Notes: generated by a model from the sequence alone, not told the origin. A stretch of DNA of 64,000 bases from Planctomycetaceae bacterium (GCA_002709045.1 PAPJ01000012.1:1-64000); one strand, 5' to 3'. Shown: positions 51,747-61,907, numbered from the stretch's first letter. Numbers and translations are program-made.

Positions 51747-52646
51747 TTAGCAACGGCTGCGCCGACTCATTAAGTATCCCATCAACGCACGATCAAATTG
51801 CATACTCGTATCTAACGAAACATAATCGACACCAATACTGCGACACTCAGCAGCATACTCCTCTCGAAAACTATCGATTTCCTGAGTATAGTCCTGACGA
51901 AAACCTTCTGCTTCCACCACTAATCTATCTTCAGACTCCGGATCTTGTAATTCCACCATGCCATCAAAAGGGAACGTCACTTCTGCTTCATCCAATACAT
52001 GAAACAGAATGACATCATGCCCGCCATGACGTAATCTTCTTAGTGATTCAAAGACAGGCTTAGTTTCAGTAAGAAAATCGGAAAACACCATAAGAAGACT
52101 ACGCTGCTTTAACATGGCTGCTAATTGTCCGAGACTCGTGGCGATATCGGTTTGTCCTTCCGGTTTAAGCTGAGACAAATGAGAAAGGACATTGGCAAGC
52201 TGCGATCTTCTAGATTTCGGAGGCAGACAATGTCGTATCTTTTCATCAAATGTTACTAAACCAACCGGATCCTGCTGATGGATCATCAAATAACAGAGCG
52301 CTGCGGCCAAACAGATGGAGTAATCAAATTTAGTCAACTCCTGACGATAAGTGAATCCCATGGATTTACTTAAATCCATCGCCAAATACCCCGTAATATT
52401 GGTTTCTGCCTCGAACTTCTTTACGTAATACTTGTCGGTTTTAGCGTATACCAGCCAATCGATATCGGCTGGATCATCGCCGTGTGAATATCTACGGTGT
52501 TCTGAAAACTCCACCGAGAATCCCTGAAAGGGGGAAGCATGTAATCCCTGTAAAAAGCCCTTCACGACGAACTGAGCACGCAAATCCAGGCGCTTGATTT
52601 GCTTAATTACTTCAGGCTTCAAATAGGATTCAACAGCAGTCATCAT
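51747..52646 (-). CDS. DUF58-domain protein (MoxR partner)
   Basis: 299 residues, no membrane segment. The DUF58 signature is GFSVEFSEHRRYSHGDDPADIDWLVYAKTDKYYVKKFEAETN, followed by a VWA-like half with MDLSKSMGFTYRQ (metal site) and VFSDFLTETKPVFESLRRLRHGGHDVILFHVLDEAE. DUF58 proteins travel with MoxR ATPases and are thought to be handled by them in complex assembly. The ATG at 52646 (or one codon on) is nine bases after the moxR stop, so the genes form one operon: moxR, DUF58, BatA-like and VWA/GATase-like. Confidence 0.88.
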   Translation of the reverse strand: MMTAVESYLKPEVIKQIKRLDLRAQFVVKGFLQGLHASPFQGFSVEFSEHRRYSHGDDPADIDWLVYAKTDKYYVKKFEAETNITGYLAMDLSKSMGFTYRQELTKFDYSICLAAALCYLMIHQQDPVGLVTFDEKIRHCLPPKSRRSQLANVLSHLSQLKPEGQTDIATSLGQLAAMLKQRSLLMVFSDFLTETKPVFESLRRLRHGGHDVILFHVLDEAEVTFPFDGMVELQDPESEDRLVVEAEGFRQDYTQEIDSFREEYAAECRSIGVDYVSLDTSMQFDRALMGYLMSRRSRC

Positions 52647-52655
52647 TCTTCACGA

Positions 52656-53672
52656 TTACTCATACTTTTCTGCACTGGGGGACTGTATTTCTGCAAGCAG
52701 TTTCAAAACAATCGCTTCATTATCCATTCCTTCAGCCTGAGCCTGAAAGTTTGCACTCACGCGATGACGCAAAACCGGAACCGCAATCCGCTGAATGTCA
52801 GAAATAGCCACACTAAACCTGCCATCCATCGCAGCAATAGCCTTACCACCCTGAATCAGAAACTGACCGGCACGGGGGCCAGCTCCCCAATCCACCAATT
52901 CCCGTATGAATTCCGGTGACTCGCTGTCATCAGGCCGGGTAGCTCGTACCAGCCGTGCTGCGTATTTCACAATCTGTTCACTGACAGCAATGCTATTAAC
53001 AAGTTTTTGCAGGTTTACAATCGCTTTAGCTGATAATATTTTTTTCACCTCCGGAGTTTCGTTACGGGTCGTTGCTGCCAAAATCTGTTCTTCTTCTGAA
53101 GCGGATGGATAGCCAACTTTGATATTGAACATAAATCGGTCCAACTGGGCTTCCGGTAGTGGATAAGTTCCTTCCTGCTCAATCGGATTTTGTGTGGCAA
53201 TTGTGAAAAAGGGCTGAGGTAAATCGTAGGTTTTACCGGAAACGGTTACTTCACGTTCCTGCATCGCCTGTAACAAAGCAGCCTGTGTTTTCGGTGGCGT
53301 TCGGTTAATTTCATCAGCCAGCAGAATATTCGTAAAAATGGGACCCTGCACGAACCGAAAGACTCGTTTGCCCTGATCGTCCTCATCTAAAACATTTGTC
53401 CCTGTGATATCACTCGGCATTAAGTCCGGAGTAAACTGGATACGGTTAAATGAGACATCCAGAATTCTGGCAAGCGTACTCACCATAAGTGTTTTGGCCA
53501 GACCGGGAACACCTTCAAGAAGACAATGCCCACTGGTAAAAATGGCGGCAAACAATTGTTCAATGACATCATGTTGACCAATGATGACTTTCTGCAATTC
53601 CTTTTGCATCACTTTTCGGTGTTGTGCAAATTCCTGCAGAATATCTCCTAAACTTTTTTGGCTGTTAGACAC
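52656..53672 (-). CDS. MoxR-family AAA+ ATPase
   Basis: 338 residues. Walker A GVPGLAKT at 54-61, Walker B in ILLADEINRTPPKTQAALLQAMQE, sensor 1 in FFTIATQNPIEQEGTYPLPEAQLDRFM, and the arginine finger in the last part. MoxR ATPases act like chaperones for metal or cofactor insertion and for VWA protein complexes. The GTG at 53672 has an AGGT ribosome site. It leads the operon, in divergent orientation to the alpha-toroid/DUF4159 gene. Confidence 0.93.
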   Translation of the reverse strand: MSNSQKSLGDILQEFAQHRKVMQKELQKVIIGQHDVIEQLFAAIFTSGHCLLEGVPGLAKTLMVSTLARILDVSFNRIQFTPDLMPSDITGTNVLDEDDQGKRVFRFVQGPIFTNILLADEINRTPPKTQAALLQAMQEREVTVSGKTYDLPQPFFTIATQNPIEQEGTYPLPEAQLDRFMFNIKVGYPSASEEEQILAATTRNETPEVKKILSAKAIVNLQKLVNSIAVSEQIVKYAARLVRATRPDDSESPEFIRELVDWGAGPRAGQFLIQGGKAIAAMDGRFSVAISDIQRIAVPVLRHRVSANFQAQAEGMDNEAIVLKLLAEIQSPSAEKYE

Positions 53673-53921
53673 GTCTACCTGTTCCTGTAATTAAAGTATT
53701 TTCCAGCAGCGTATCATTGAATAAGTATGGCCCCATGTCCATAACAATTCAGTCTTCTGAGGCCTCTCGGCAGTCATATTTACAGATTCACATTGCCTCG
53801 TTTATCGTTCATCCCTAAATTAATATTGGAATTGCTTGAAATACGTGCTAACTAAGTAAAATAACACCGCAAACTTAATTCGTTAGCACTATTGATGACA
53901 CCATCACCTATCGGGACACCT

Positions 53922-56255
53922 ATGTTTCGTCATCCCCCTGTCGAATCTGTTTTCACTATCATACTGACAACCTTCGTCGTACTTTACAGTACCTCGAGAT
54001 CGGTGCAGGCAGATGTTACAGCAGAGCGAGTAAATTCAGCGATTGATAAGGGTGTTAAATTTCTGCGGGAACAGCAAAAGGCTGATGGATCTTACCCGGA
54101 TTTTTCTGCTCCTAATGGAACCGTACTATTCCCCAATGGTGTAACTAACCTTGTTACCTTGTCACTGCTTAATTGTGGTTATGATGTTCAGGATCCGACT
54201 GTTTCCAGATCATTAAAGTACATACGTACCGCTGCTGCCTCAGGGACCACCTATGTGGTATCACTTCAATTGATGGTTTTTTGCCAGGCTGAACCTCAAA
54301 AAGATAAATTGCATATTAAGAGGCTGGCCGAATGGCTGGTGAGTACTCAAACAGATAGTGGTGGCTGGGGATATCTCAAAACCAGTGTCTCGTCGGACCC
54401 GTCCAATAGTCAATTTGCGTTACTGGCACTGCATGACGCTGAGCGTCAAGGCATTCTCATTCCCAAATCCACCTGGGAAAAAGCTGAACAATACTGGACA
54501 TCAAGACAAGCGGGAAGTGGGGGCTGGAATTATGATTCAACCTTTGGTCCTAAGGCAAGCATCAGCATGACCTGTGCTGGTGTCGCATCACTTGTCGTCA
54601 CCCGGGGTAAAGCGGGAAGTGACAAAAATCGAATCACCAATGGAGAGGTTAACTGCTGCGGCAACCCACCGGAAAATAATGATGCTGTCAATCGCGGTCT
54701 GATCTGGCTGGCACGAAACATCAAGGTCGGAGCACAGGCATCCAGTTCTGCATACTTCTATCAGATGTATTGCATTGAACGTGTTGGACGGCTGACCGGC
54801 ACACGGTTCATTGGTACGACAGACTGGTACCGTATGGGATGCGAACACATTGTCGGATTACAGGATAATCTGCGCGGTAGTTGGCGTGGTAGTCTGTCAC
54901 ATGGCGAAAGCAACCCAATGATTGCCACCTCGTTTGCACTTTTATTTCTGGCTAAAGGCCGACGTCCGATCGCCATTTCCAAACTTAAATATGGTGACGA
55001 TCAACAGTGGAACCACAATCCACAAGACCTGCAGAATCTGGTAATGCAGACCGAGCGACGATGGGATATGTATCTCACCTGGCAAACAATAGAACTGGAA
55101 ATCGCCAATCTATCAGATCTCATGGAATCTCCCGTATTGTTTATCAGTGGCAAAGGCCCGTTGATGTGGACAGCTAAACATTGGGAATTACTCAAACAAT
55201 ACGTTAATCAAGGCGGATTCCTGTTTGTGGAAAATGCCTGCGGAGATATGCAGTTTGATCAAAAATTCCGCGAAATGATGGCCGACCTGTTTCCTGAAAG
55301 TCCGCTGTCTCCGCTTCCTCCTGATCACGCCATCTGGTTTGCGGATCAGCATATACCTCCCAAGTTTATCGGGAAACTACACGGTATTCAGTCATGTTGT
55401 CGTACCAGTATTGTCTATGCGACAACGGATTTAGGATGCTATTGGGAACTATACAATCCCCGTCCGGACTCCGGAATCCCTGACAATATTAAGCGGGATG
55501 TACAGGCTCGATTGGCTATCGGAACTAATGTATTAACCTATGCAACCAATCGCCGGCTTAAAGATAAACTAGATCGGCCTCAGTTAGCCTTCAATACAAC
55601 TGACTCCAACTCCGTGTTGCGCAAAACACTACAGGTCCCAAAAATTAGCCATGGCGGAGGAAGTAATGAAGCTCCGAACGCTCTCAATAATTTACTCTTA
55701 ACTCTGCAAAAAGAAGCCGGCATGCGAGTCTCCGTGGGAACTCAGGTTGTATCGCTTACCGATTCACTTGAACGCTACCCCGTTTTGTTTATACATGGTC
55801 GCCGCACATTTCAATGGTCAGCAGCCGAACGTCAAGCATTAAAGAAGTTTGTGGAAAATGGCGGCTTCATCTTTGGTGATGCGATTTGTGCTAGTCCTCA
55901 ATTCACGGAATCCTTCCGGCGGGAAATAAGAACTATCTTCCCGGAACAAACTTTACGGCGACTTCCGTCTGACCATAAAATATTTACCGATGATTATGGA
56001 GGGTTTAATGTCGGTAAAGTCACTCTTCGCTCTCCGGCAAGACAGATGGCCGAACAGCGTGTTCAGGCCAGCGAATCATCTGTGACTCCTCACGTCGAGG
56101 GACTCTTTCTGGATGGGCGATTGGCGATGGCGTTTTCGCCATTTGATTTAAGTTGTGCATTGGAAAACCAAAACTCCTTAGAATGTAAAGGCTATCTTCA
56201 GGAAGACGCTGCCAAGCTTGCAACCAACATGCTGATCTACGCCTTACAACAGTAA
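53922..56255 (+). CDS. Exported alpha-toroid protein with two DUF4159 domains
   Basis: 777 residues with a signal peptide (FRHPPVESVFTIILTTFVVLYSTSRSVQAD). The first part (about 25-350) is a prenyltransferase/squalene-cyclase type alpha/alpha toroid, with repeats such as IDKGVKFLREQQKADGSYPD, LAEWLVSTQTDSGGWGY and AEQYWTSRQAGSGGWNYD, but no cyclase DXDD motif was seen, so it is more likely a binding fold. The second part holds two DUF4159 copies, around residues 403 (PVLFISGKGPLMWTAKHWELLKQYVNQGGFLFVENACG) and 619 (PVLFIHGRRTFQWSAAERQALKKFVENGGFIFGDAIC). DUF4159 proteins occur with MoxR clusters. An ATG at 53895 is the alternative start. Confidence 0.83.
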   Translation: MFRHPPVESVFTIILTTFVVLYSTSRSVQADVTAERVNSAIDKGVKFLREQQKADGSYPDFSAPNGTVLFPNGVTNLVTLSLLNCGYDVQDPTVSRSLKYIRTAAASGTTYVVSLQLMVFCQAEPQKDKLHIKRLAEWLVSTQTDSGGWGYLKTSVSSDPSNSQFALLALHDAERQGILIPKSTWEKAEQYWTSRQAGSGGWNYDSTFGPKASISMTCAGVASLVVTRGKAGSDKNRITNGEVNCCGNPPENNDAVNRGLIWLARNIKVGAQASSSAYFYQMYCIERVGRLTGTRFIGTTDWYRMGCEHIVGLQDNLRGSWRGSLSHGESNPMIATSFALLFLAKGRRPIAISKLKYGDDQQWNHNPQDLQNLVMQTERRWDMYLTWQTIELEIANLSDLMESPVLFISGKGPLMWTAKHWELLKQYVNQGGFLFVENACGDMQFDQKFREMMADLFPESPLSPLPPDHAIWFADQHIPPKFIGKLHGIQSCCRTSIVYATTDLGCYWELYNPRPDSGIPDNIKRDVQARLAIGTNVLTYATNRRLKDKLDRPQLAFNTTDSNSVLRKTLQVPKISHGGGSNEAPNALNNLLLTLQKEAGMRVSVGTQVVSLTDSLERYPVLFIHGRRTFQWSAAERQALKKFVENGGFIFGDAICASPQFTESFRREIRTIFPEQTLRRLPSDHKIFTDDYGGFNVGKVTLRSPARQMAEQRVQASESSVTPHVEGLFLDGRLAMAFSPFDLSCALENQNSLECKGYLQEDAAKLATNMLIYALQQ

Positions 56256-56262
56256 AGAACAG

Positions 56263-57546
56263 ATGAACGCTAATGGGAAATTTAAATTACGTTGGCTGCT
56301 GTTAGCAGTATGTATCTTCCGCACGGCGATTCTGTTGATACTGGGTGAGCAGTTTACAGCAAACCTTGAGCAGGATGTGGATCGATATCTGCATTTAGCC
56401 GGAAGCCTCGCTGAGTCTTCAGTGTATGAACTGCATGACAAACCAACTGCCTTTCGACCGATCCTTTACCCACTACTGATTGCCGTAGGGCTTAAGTTAG
56501 GCCTAACGGCAAAAATCTGGATTATGATCCTGCATGTTTCGCTAGCGGCGGGAACGGTCTGGTTAACCGTCGCCTTAGGTCGTCATATCAAAGACTATAA
56601 AACTGGCTGGTTCGCGGGAATTCTGGTCATGGTGGATCCTATTCTTTTGCATCAATCACTCTGGGTGATGACCGAAACGCTAGCAACTTTTCTGGCCGTC
56701 CTCACGATGCTTCGCGTAGCCAAATTTATGGATGAACCCAAAGCGTTCAATGCGCTGCTAACGGGACTGAGTTTTGCACTGGCCGGGTACTGTCGTCCAA
56801 CATTTTACCTGTACGCTTTATTCACTCTAACCCTGTTTTTACTGGTGCTGCAAACGAGTTTACTAAAACGCTTCATGACAAGTTTTCTGATTGGCTGTAT
56901 AATCCTGCTCGCGCTGAGTCCCTGGATCTATCGAAACTACCAGTTGTTCAATAAACCAATACCCGCCACGACTCACGGAGGATATACACTGCTGCTAGGC
57001 AATAATCCACTCTACTATCAGCAGCTAGATGATTCCACTGCTTTATATTCGGCCGAGCAATTCGATGCAGGTGTTCTTCGCTTTAATGTGTCCACTGAGC
57101 CTGGCTATGACTTTTGGTCTGCCGAAGCATCTCTTAAATCTCCGGTTATTAAACGCGATGAAGCTCAACTGGACAGCTTCTGCTATGCCGTGGCATTTCA
57201 CCATATTAATGAGAACTTCGTCGATTTTGCACGGGGTTGCGTCACACGTATAAAAGCATTTTGGACACCTCTTCCTACCGCCCTACCCAAAAGAAGTGAT
57301 ACTGAAAGATATGCGATTGGGATTTGGTATACGCTGATCTACCTACTACTAATCAATTTCACATTATTTCACTGTCGGCAATGGTTCCATTCCGGGCTTT
57401 TTGCCGGCTTTTGTATGGCCTTTTCATTTACTCTGATGCATGCCGTTTTCTGGTCTAATATGCGAATGCGGGCCCCCATCATCCCTATACTCTGTCTGGT
57501 GGCAGCGGTCTCATTTTTAGGTCCTCAATCCGAGTCTAATAGATAG
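56263..57546 (+). CDS. GT-C fold glycosyltransferase (GT39/PMT-like)
   Basis: 427 residues with about ten membrane segments. The first periplasmic loop contains EQDVDRYLHLAGSLAES, whose acidic residues fit the catalytic Asp pair of the GT39/ArnT group, and FRPILYPLLIAVGLKLG resembles the conserved PPL-type loop. Such enzymes use polyprenyl-phosphate sugars to glycosylate proteins or lipids on the outer side. The acceptor is unknown. The ATG at 56263 lies seven bases after the DUF4159 gene and probably shares its transcript. Confidence 0.8.
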   Translation: MNANGKFKLRWLLLAVCIFRTAILLILGEQFTANLEQDVDRYLHLAGSLAESSVYELHDKPTAFRPILYPLLIAVGLKLGLTAKIWIMILHVSLAAGTVWLTVALGRHIKDYKTGWFAGILVMVDPILLHQSLWVMTETLATFLAVLTMLRVAKFMDEPKAFNALLTGLSFALAGYCRPTFYLYALFTLTLFLLVLQTSLLKRFMTSFLIGCIILLALSPWIYRNYQLFNKPIPATTHGGYTLLLGNNPLYYQQLDDSTALYSAEQFDAGVLRFNVSTEPGYDFWSAEASLKSPVIKRDEAQLDSFCYAVAFHHINENFVDFARGCVTRIKAFWTPLPTALPKRSDTERYAIGIWYTLIYLLLINFTLFHCRQWFHSGLFAGFCMAFSFTLMHAVFWSNMRMRAPIIPILCLVAAVSFLGPQSESNR

Positions 57547-57577
57547 CTGATTCGCATTGTTAAAGACTGCTGAAATC

Positions 57578-57600
57578 CCTATAATTCCCGGACTTATAGG
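57578..57600. repeat. Small inverted repeat between glycosyltransferase and LptD-like genes
   Basis: CCTATAA and TTATAGG are perfect 7-bp arms around the loop TTCCCGGAC. No T-run follows in either direction, so it is not a typical terminator. It may be an operator or a weak mRNA-end hairpin; chance is also possible. Confidence 0.35.
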
Positions 57601-57693
57601 CATATTGGTGTCGTCGACCATGAGTGTTGGCAGGTACTTACAGGATGCCTGAAAGACTTCATTTATCTATGGCAAGGGTGCTGTCCTAAAATC

Positions 57694-60600
57694 GTGTTGC
57701 AACAGGCTCGTCTCAATGTCGAATTGCCTCGGCCAGCTATGTCGGGTTCCCCAGACGTAACACTTATTGTTGCGCGGCTTCTCGCTGTTATCATATTGCT
57801 ACTTGTTGCCGTATCCGGCCCCAACAGGCTAATGGCTCAGCAGATCGAATTTGCCGATCAGGACATTCAAACGCCGGTACTAATTACAGCTGAGCAGGGT
57901 AATTTCTGGAATCAGGGACATTATGAAATCTGGGAGCTGGAACATTGTGTCATTCGTCATGGCTTGTTTTCTGCCACCAGCAACCGGGCGGTCATCTGGG
58001 TCGATCGAGCCATGGCTTCCTCCAGAGCGCCTCATAAAGTCATCGCATATCTTGAAGGCCCGGACGTCGAAGTCCAACGCCGGACGATTACGGGTTTTGA
58101 CCAACAAAACAAACCAATAGATACTGAAAGTGTGATTCAGGACAAACAATGGATCGGACGTCTTTACACTTTCACCAATGTCTCAATCAATGTTCAGAAC
58201 CGCCGGCAAACTGCACGTGCGCCTTCCAGCCTGTTTCAACGTGCAAGTAAAGCGCGCCGGGATATTGCTCAACGATCAATTAAGCAACCGGACTCAAATA
58301 TCCGTCCGGCCAGCTTTCAGGCTGCGACGATCAACAATAACGGCGGGGATAATCGCAGTAACGAAGTCTCGCTTGGCAATCATCGTTTAAAGATTCAGGG
58401 GCGCAGTAATGTCGACTGGAGCTTACACATTGATCGGGCGTCTAATGGTTCAGGAACAATTGCTGTAGCCAAATCAGGTATCCGTGCAACGATCGAAGGT
58501 TTCCAGGCTCCGGCCACTGGCGACTCCGGTGCACTTACGATTGAAACGGACAATATGGTGGTCTGGGGACCTTCCGTAACGCAATTGGAAGACGGGGAGG
58601 TCACGGATAAAGATGCACCGCTGGAACTCTATCTGGAAGGGAATATCATCTTTCGTCAGGGAGATCGTATTATTTATGCCGACCGGATGTACTACAACGT
58701 AACCAAAGAGTACGGCATGATTCTTAGTGCCGAGGTATTAACGCCCATCGCAGAATATGAAGGTCTGTTGCGAGTTAAAGCGGATGTGTTACAGCAGGTA
58801 AACAAACAGAAGTTTTTAGCCTATGGTGCTGCCATCACTTCCAGTCGTATGGGGATTCCGACATACTGGTTCCAGTCTGATAAGATTGAAATCAATGATC
58901 AACTCGAACAACAGATCGATCCTCTTACCGGTCAGCAGCGCCGGGACCCCAAAACAAATGAACTTGTTTATAACCATAACATCACAGCTGAAAGTCAAAA
59001 CAATTTTCTATTTGTTGGCGGCGTACCTATTTTCTACTGGCCAGTAATGGCAACTCGACTTGATTCACCAGCGTTCTATCTTGATCGTGTCCGATTTAAA
59101 AGTGATCGAGTTTATGGTCAACAACTACTGATCGACTGGAATGCCTTCCAGTTGTTCAATGTGCAAAATCCTCCTAAAAACACAAAATGGTCGATCTCTG
59201 CCGACTTTATGAGTGAACGTGGAGTAGGTATCGGTACGCTGTACGACTACCAGCGCGACGATATGTTTAAGCTACCGGGATTAGCAAAAGGACGATTTGA
59301 CGCCTGGGGACTGCAGGATTCCGGGCTCGACAATCTTGGTCGAGACCGACGAAGCCTGGCACCCGAGAAAGATTTTCGAGGGCGTGTCTTCTGGAACCAT
59401 CGGCAACTACTAGGTGACGGTTATCAACTGACCGGTGAAGTCGGTGTCATCTCAGACCGTAATTTTCTCGAACAATACTATGAACGCGAGTGGGATGAAG
59501 ACAAAGACCAGATGACTGGTGTGGAACTGAAACGTATCGAAGAAAATAGCTCCTGGGGAATTGACACTAATATTCGCACCAATAATTTTCACACACAAAC
59601 AGACTGGCTGCCACGCTTCACACATGACTGGTTAGGAAAGTCTCTGTTCGCCGATCGTCTGACGTGGTACGAGCACACGCATGTTGGCTATGCAAAACTA
59701 AAAACAGCGGAAGCTCCTGATGATCCGGGGGAATTGGCTAAATTCGATTTAATGGCCGGAGAAGAGCAAACCTACAACGGCTTACGGGCCGCGTCACGAC
59801 AGGAACTTGATATGCCAATGCAGTGGGGTGCCGTCAAAGTGGTGCCGTACATGCTCGGTGAAGTTGCCTATTGGGGCGAAAACATCAATCAACAATCAGC
59901 AACCAGAACCTACGGCCAGCTTGGGATCCGAGCTAACCTACCAATGACCCGGACAGATTCAAATATTAAGAGTACATTGTTTAACGTCAACGGAGTCTCT
60001 CACAAGATCAACTGGACCGTGGATGCCTACTGGGCAGATGCCAGCGAAGAAATGGCAATGTTTCCAAGATACGACGCACTAGACGATGATGCTCAGGAAC
60101 ACTTCCGTCGACGCTTCTTCTTTGACACTTTTGGTGGTCTGGCGGGACAAAATATCGGCGCCAAGTGGGATGAACGCATCTTTGCGTATCGCACTAATAT
60201 GCAGGGAATGGTTACCGCTCCGGTCACGGAAATCGCTGATGACACGATGGCTTTTCGGCTGGGGACCGAACAACGCTGGCAAACCAAACGCGGTCTACCC
60301 GGTAAGGAGCATATTGTCGACTGGATGGTTCTCCACGCGCAGATGATTCTCTTCCCAGACAGAGAGGATAACCACGGGCAACATACAGGCCTATTCGACT
60401 ATGATTATCGCTGGCATGTGGGAGATCGATTCACCGTACTGTCTGATGGATATATGGACTTCTTCGAAAAAGGCCTGCGCACTGCCAGCGTTGGCGGTGT
60501 TATTAGTCGCCCAGATACAGGTCGTTTCTATCTTGGATATCGCATGATTGACGGACCTATCTCAAGTCATATTGTGAATGCCGCACTAAGTTATAAAATG

Positions 60601-60846
60601 AGTCAAAAGTGGATTGGAATTTTAGGATCCTCTTTTGACCTTGGTGATTCCGGAAATATTGGCCAGAGTCTTTCGATGGTTCGTATTGGCGAGTCATTGC
60701 TGATACGCGTCGGAGTCAATTATGATGAGAGTCGAGATAACTTTGGGGTACAGCTATCGGTAGAACCCCGATTCCTTGCCAATAGCCGCATTGCTCGCCG
60801 AACAGGGGTCAATATCCGACCATCGGGTGCATACGGTTTCGAGTAA
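57694..60846 (+). CDS. lptD: LptD-like outer-membrane LPS-assembly protein
   Basis: 1050 residues, larger than E. coli LptD (784). An N-terminal signal (RLLAVIILLLVAVSGPNRLMAQQ) precedes OstA-type jelly-roll repeats (YLEGNIIFRQGDRIIYADRMYYNVTKEYGMILSAEVLTP). VGGVPIFYWPVMATRLDSPAFYLDRVRFKSDR matches the LptD pattern PxxYxP at the jelly-roll/barrel join. The C-terminal half (about 500-1050) has the alternating, aromatic-rich pattern of a beta-barrel and ends in Phe-Glu. It would insert lipopolysaccharide in the outer leaflet. The GTG at 57694 is the start; an in-frame ATG at 57739 would still keep the signal. LptE was not seen nearby. Confidence 0.85.
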   Translation: MLQQARLNVELPRPAMSGSPDVTLIVARLLAVIILLLVAVSGPNRLMAQQIEFADQDIQTPVLITAEQGNFWNQGHYEIWELEHCVIRHGLFSATSNRAVIWVDRAMASSRAPHKVIAYLEGPDVEVQRRTITGFDQQNKPIDTESVIQDKQWIGRLYTFTNVSINVQNRRQTARAPSSLFQRASKARRDIAQRSIKQPDSNIRPASFQAATINNNGGDNRSNEVSLGNHRLKIQGRSNVDWSLHIDRASNGSGTIAVAKSGIRATIEGFQAPATGDSGALTIETDNMVVWGPSVTQLEDGEVTDKDAPLELYLEGNIIFRQGDRIIYADRMYYNVTKEYGMILSAEVLTPIAEYEGLLRVKADVLQQVNKQKFLAYGAAITSSRMGIPTYWFQSDKIEINDQLEQQIDPLTGQQRRDPKTNELVYNHNITAESQNNFLFVGGVPIFYWPVMATRLDSPAFYLDRVRFKSDRVYGQQLLIDWNAFQLFNVQNPPKNTKWSISADFMSERGVGIGTLYDYQRDDMFKLPGLAKGRFDAWGLQDSGLDNLGRDRRSLAPEKDFRGRVFWNHRQLLGDGYQLTGEVGVISDRNFLEQYYEREWDEDKDQMTGVELKRIEENSSWGIDTNIRTNNFHTQTDWLPRFTHDWLGKSLFADRLTWYEHTHVGYAKLKTAEAPDDPGELAKFDLMAGEEQTYNGLRAASRQELDMPMQWGAVKVVPYMLGEVAYWGENINQQSATRTYGQLGIRANLPMTRTDSNIKSTLFNVNGVSHKINWTVDAYWADASEEMAMFPRYDALDDDAQEHFRRRFFFDTFGGLAGQNIGAKWDERIFAYRTNMQGMVTAPVTEIADDTMAFRLGTEQRWQTKRGLPGKEHIVDWMVLHAQMILFPDREDNHGQHTGLFDYDYRWHVGDRFTVLSDGYMDFFEKGLRTASVGGVISRPDTGRFYLGYRMIDGPISSHIVNAALSYKMSQKWIGILGSSFDLGDSGNIGQSLSMVRIGESLLIRVGVNYDESRDNFGVQLSVEPRFLANSRIARRTGVNIRPSGAYGFE

Positions 60847-60893
60847 ATTTAAAAGAAAGTCACTTACCCTCCTATCAATTAACGAGTTAGTTC

Positions 60894-61886
60894 ATGCAAC
60901 GACTTACCTACATTGGGATTTTACTATTATTTGCCAGCCTAACGGACTCTGTTTTAGAGGCCGCACCAAGACGTCCTAAATATAGCCGTCCTAGGCCCAG
61001 CCGGAACAAAACGGTGATGGTTGAACCGGTACTAAAAAAACCAGCCGGACCAAGAAAAACTGTCGCTGTCTGGCCCAAATATCAGCCGGGTTTTAAGTTT
61101 CCCGGAGTGGATGAACTTGTGGTTGACGAACTTGTGAACTCTGAAGCATTTACTGTGGTGGAACGTCTCAACATTGAAGCTTTGGAATCCGAAGCAAATA
61201 TGTTTGAAAATGTTCGCCACATCGGTGCTCAACTGATATTTGAAGTCGTTGTTTCAGACGTAGACCAGCGAAGCAGCCAGGGTTTACAGTTTGGGTTAGG
61301 TGAGCTTGGATTAGGAGGTGATGGTTTTGATGTAGTTGTCGGCACCAGTCGAACCACAGCTAAAGCAACCGTGGTCATCCGCGTAATCGAAACCAGTTCC
61401 GGAAAAATCATTGCTTCACATCGCGCCGATGGAACATCTGTTGGTTCCGGCTTAAATCTGGGTTTTGCATATCAGGATGCCCGGCCTAATAAACTGGAGG
61501 GCTTCGATATTAACTTTGGCAAAATCGAAAACACTTCTGTTGGCAAGGCTGTTGCTAAGGCAGTAAAGCTGGCTGTAACACGAACTGCCAATAAAGTGAA
61601 TTCCCATCCCTGGGAGGCCCGGGTTGCTGACTTTGACGAACAGTTTGTTTACTTAAATGCAGGCACCAATGCCGGACTGAAAGTGGGTTCGCAACTTTCC
61701 TGTAATAAGTCTGGCAAGATTATTTCTGATCCTCAAACGGGTGAAGTATTGGATGTAGTTACGATCCCCGTCTGTACCCTCGAGGTCGTAAGCGTCAAAG
61801 AAAAAATTGCTGTTTGCAGGATTATCAACGGTGACACAAATCCTTTAATCGAAAAGAACATGATCGTAACTCTTAAAACCAACTGA
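60894..61886 (+). CDS. CsgG/HfaB-like exported protein
   Basis: 330 residues. An N-terminal signal (QRLTYIGILLLFASLTDSVLEA) with no lipobox Cys, a basic Pro/Arg linker, and then a fold of the CsgG type: KTVAVWPKYQPGFKFPGVDELVVDELVNSEAFTVVERLNIEALESEAN, IGAQLIFEVVVSDVDQ, KATVVIRVIETSSGKIIASHRADG and ISDPQTGEVLDVVTIPVCTLEVVSVKEKIAVCRI at the end. CsgG forms the curli export pore, but many relatives are general envelope proteins, so no pore is claimed. The ATG at 60894 is 47 bases after the LptD-like gene and may be co-transcribed. Confidence 0.72.
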   Translation: MQRLTYIGILLLFASLTDSVLEAAPRRPKYSRPRPSRNKTVMVEPVLKKPAGPRKTVAVWPKYQPGFKFPGVDELVVDELVNSEAFTVVERLNIEALESEANMFENVRHIGAQLIFEVVVSDVDQRSSQGLQFGLGELGLGGDGFDVVVGTSRTTAKATVVIRVIETSSGKIIASHRADGTSVGSGLNLGFAYQDARPNKLEGFDINFGKIENTSVGKAVAKAVKLAVTRTANKVNSHPWEARVADFDEQFVYLNAGTNAGLKVGSQLSCNKSGKIISDPQTGEVLDVVTIPVCTLEVVSVKEKIAVCRIINGDTNPLIEKNMIVTLKTN

Positions 61887-61907
61887 TCGCTTGACAGGAA
61901 CATAACA

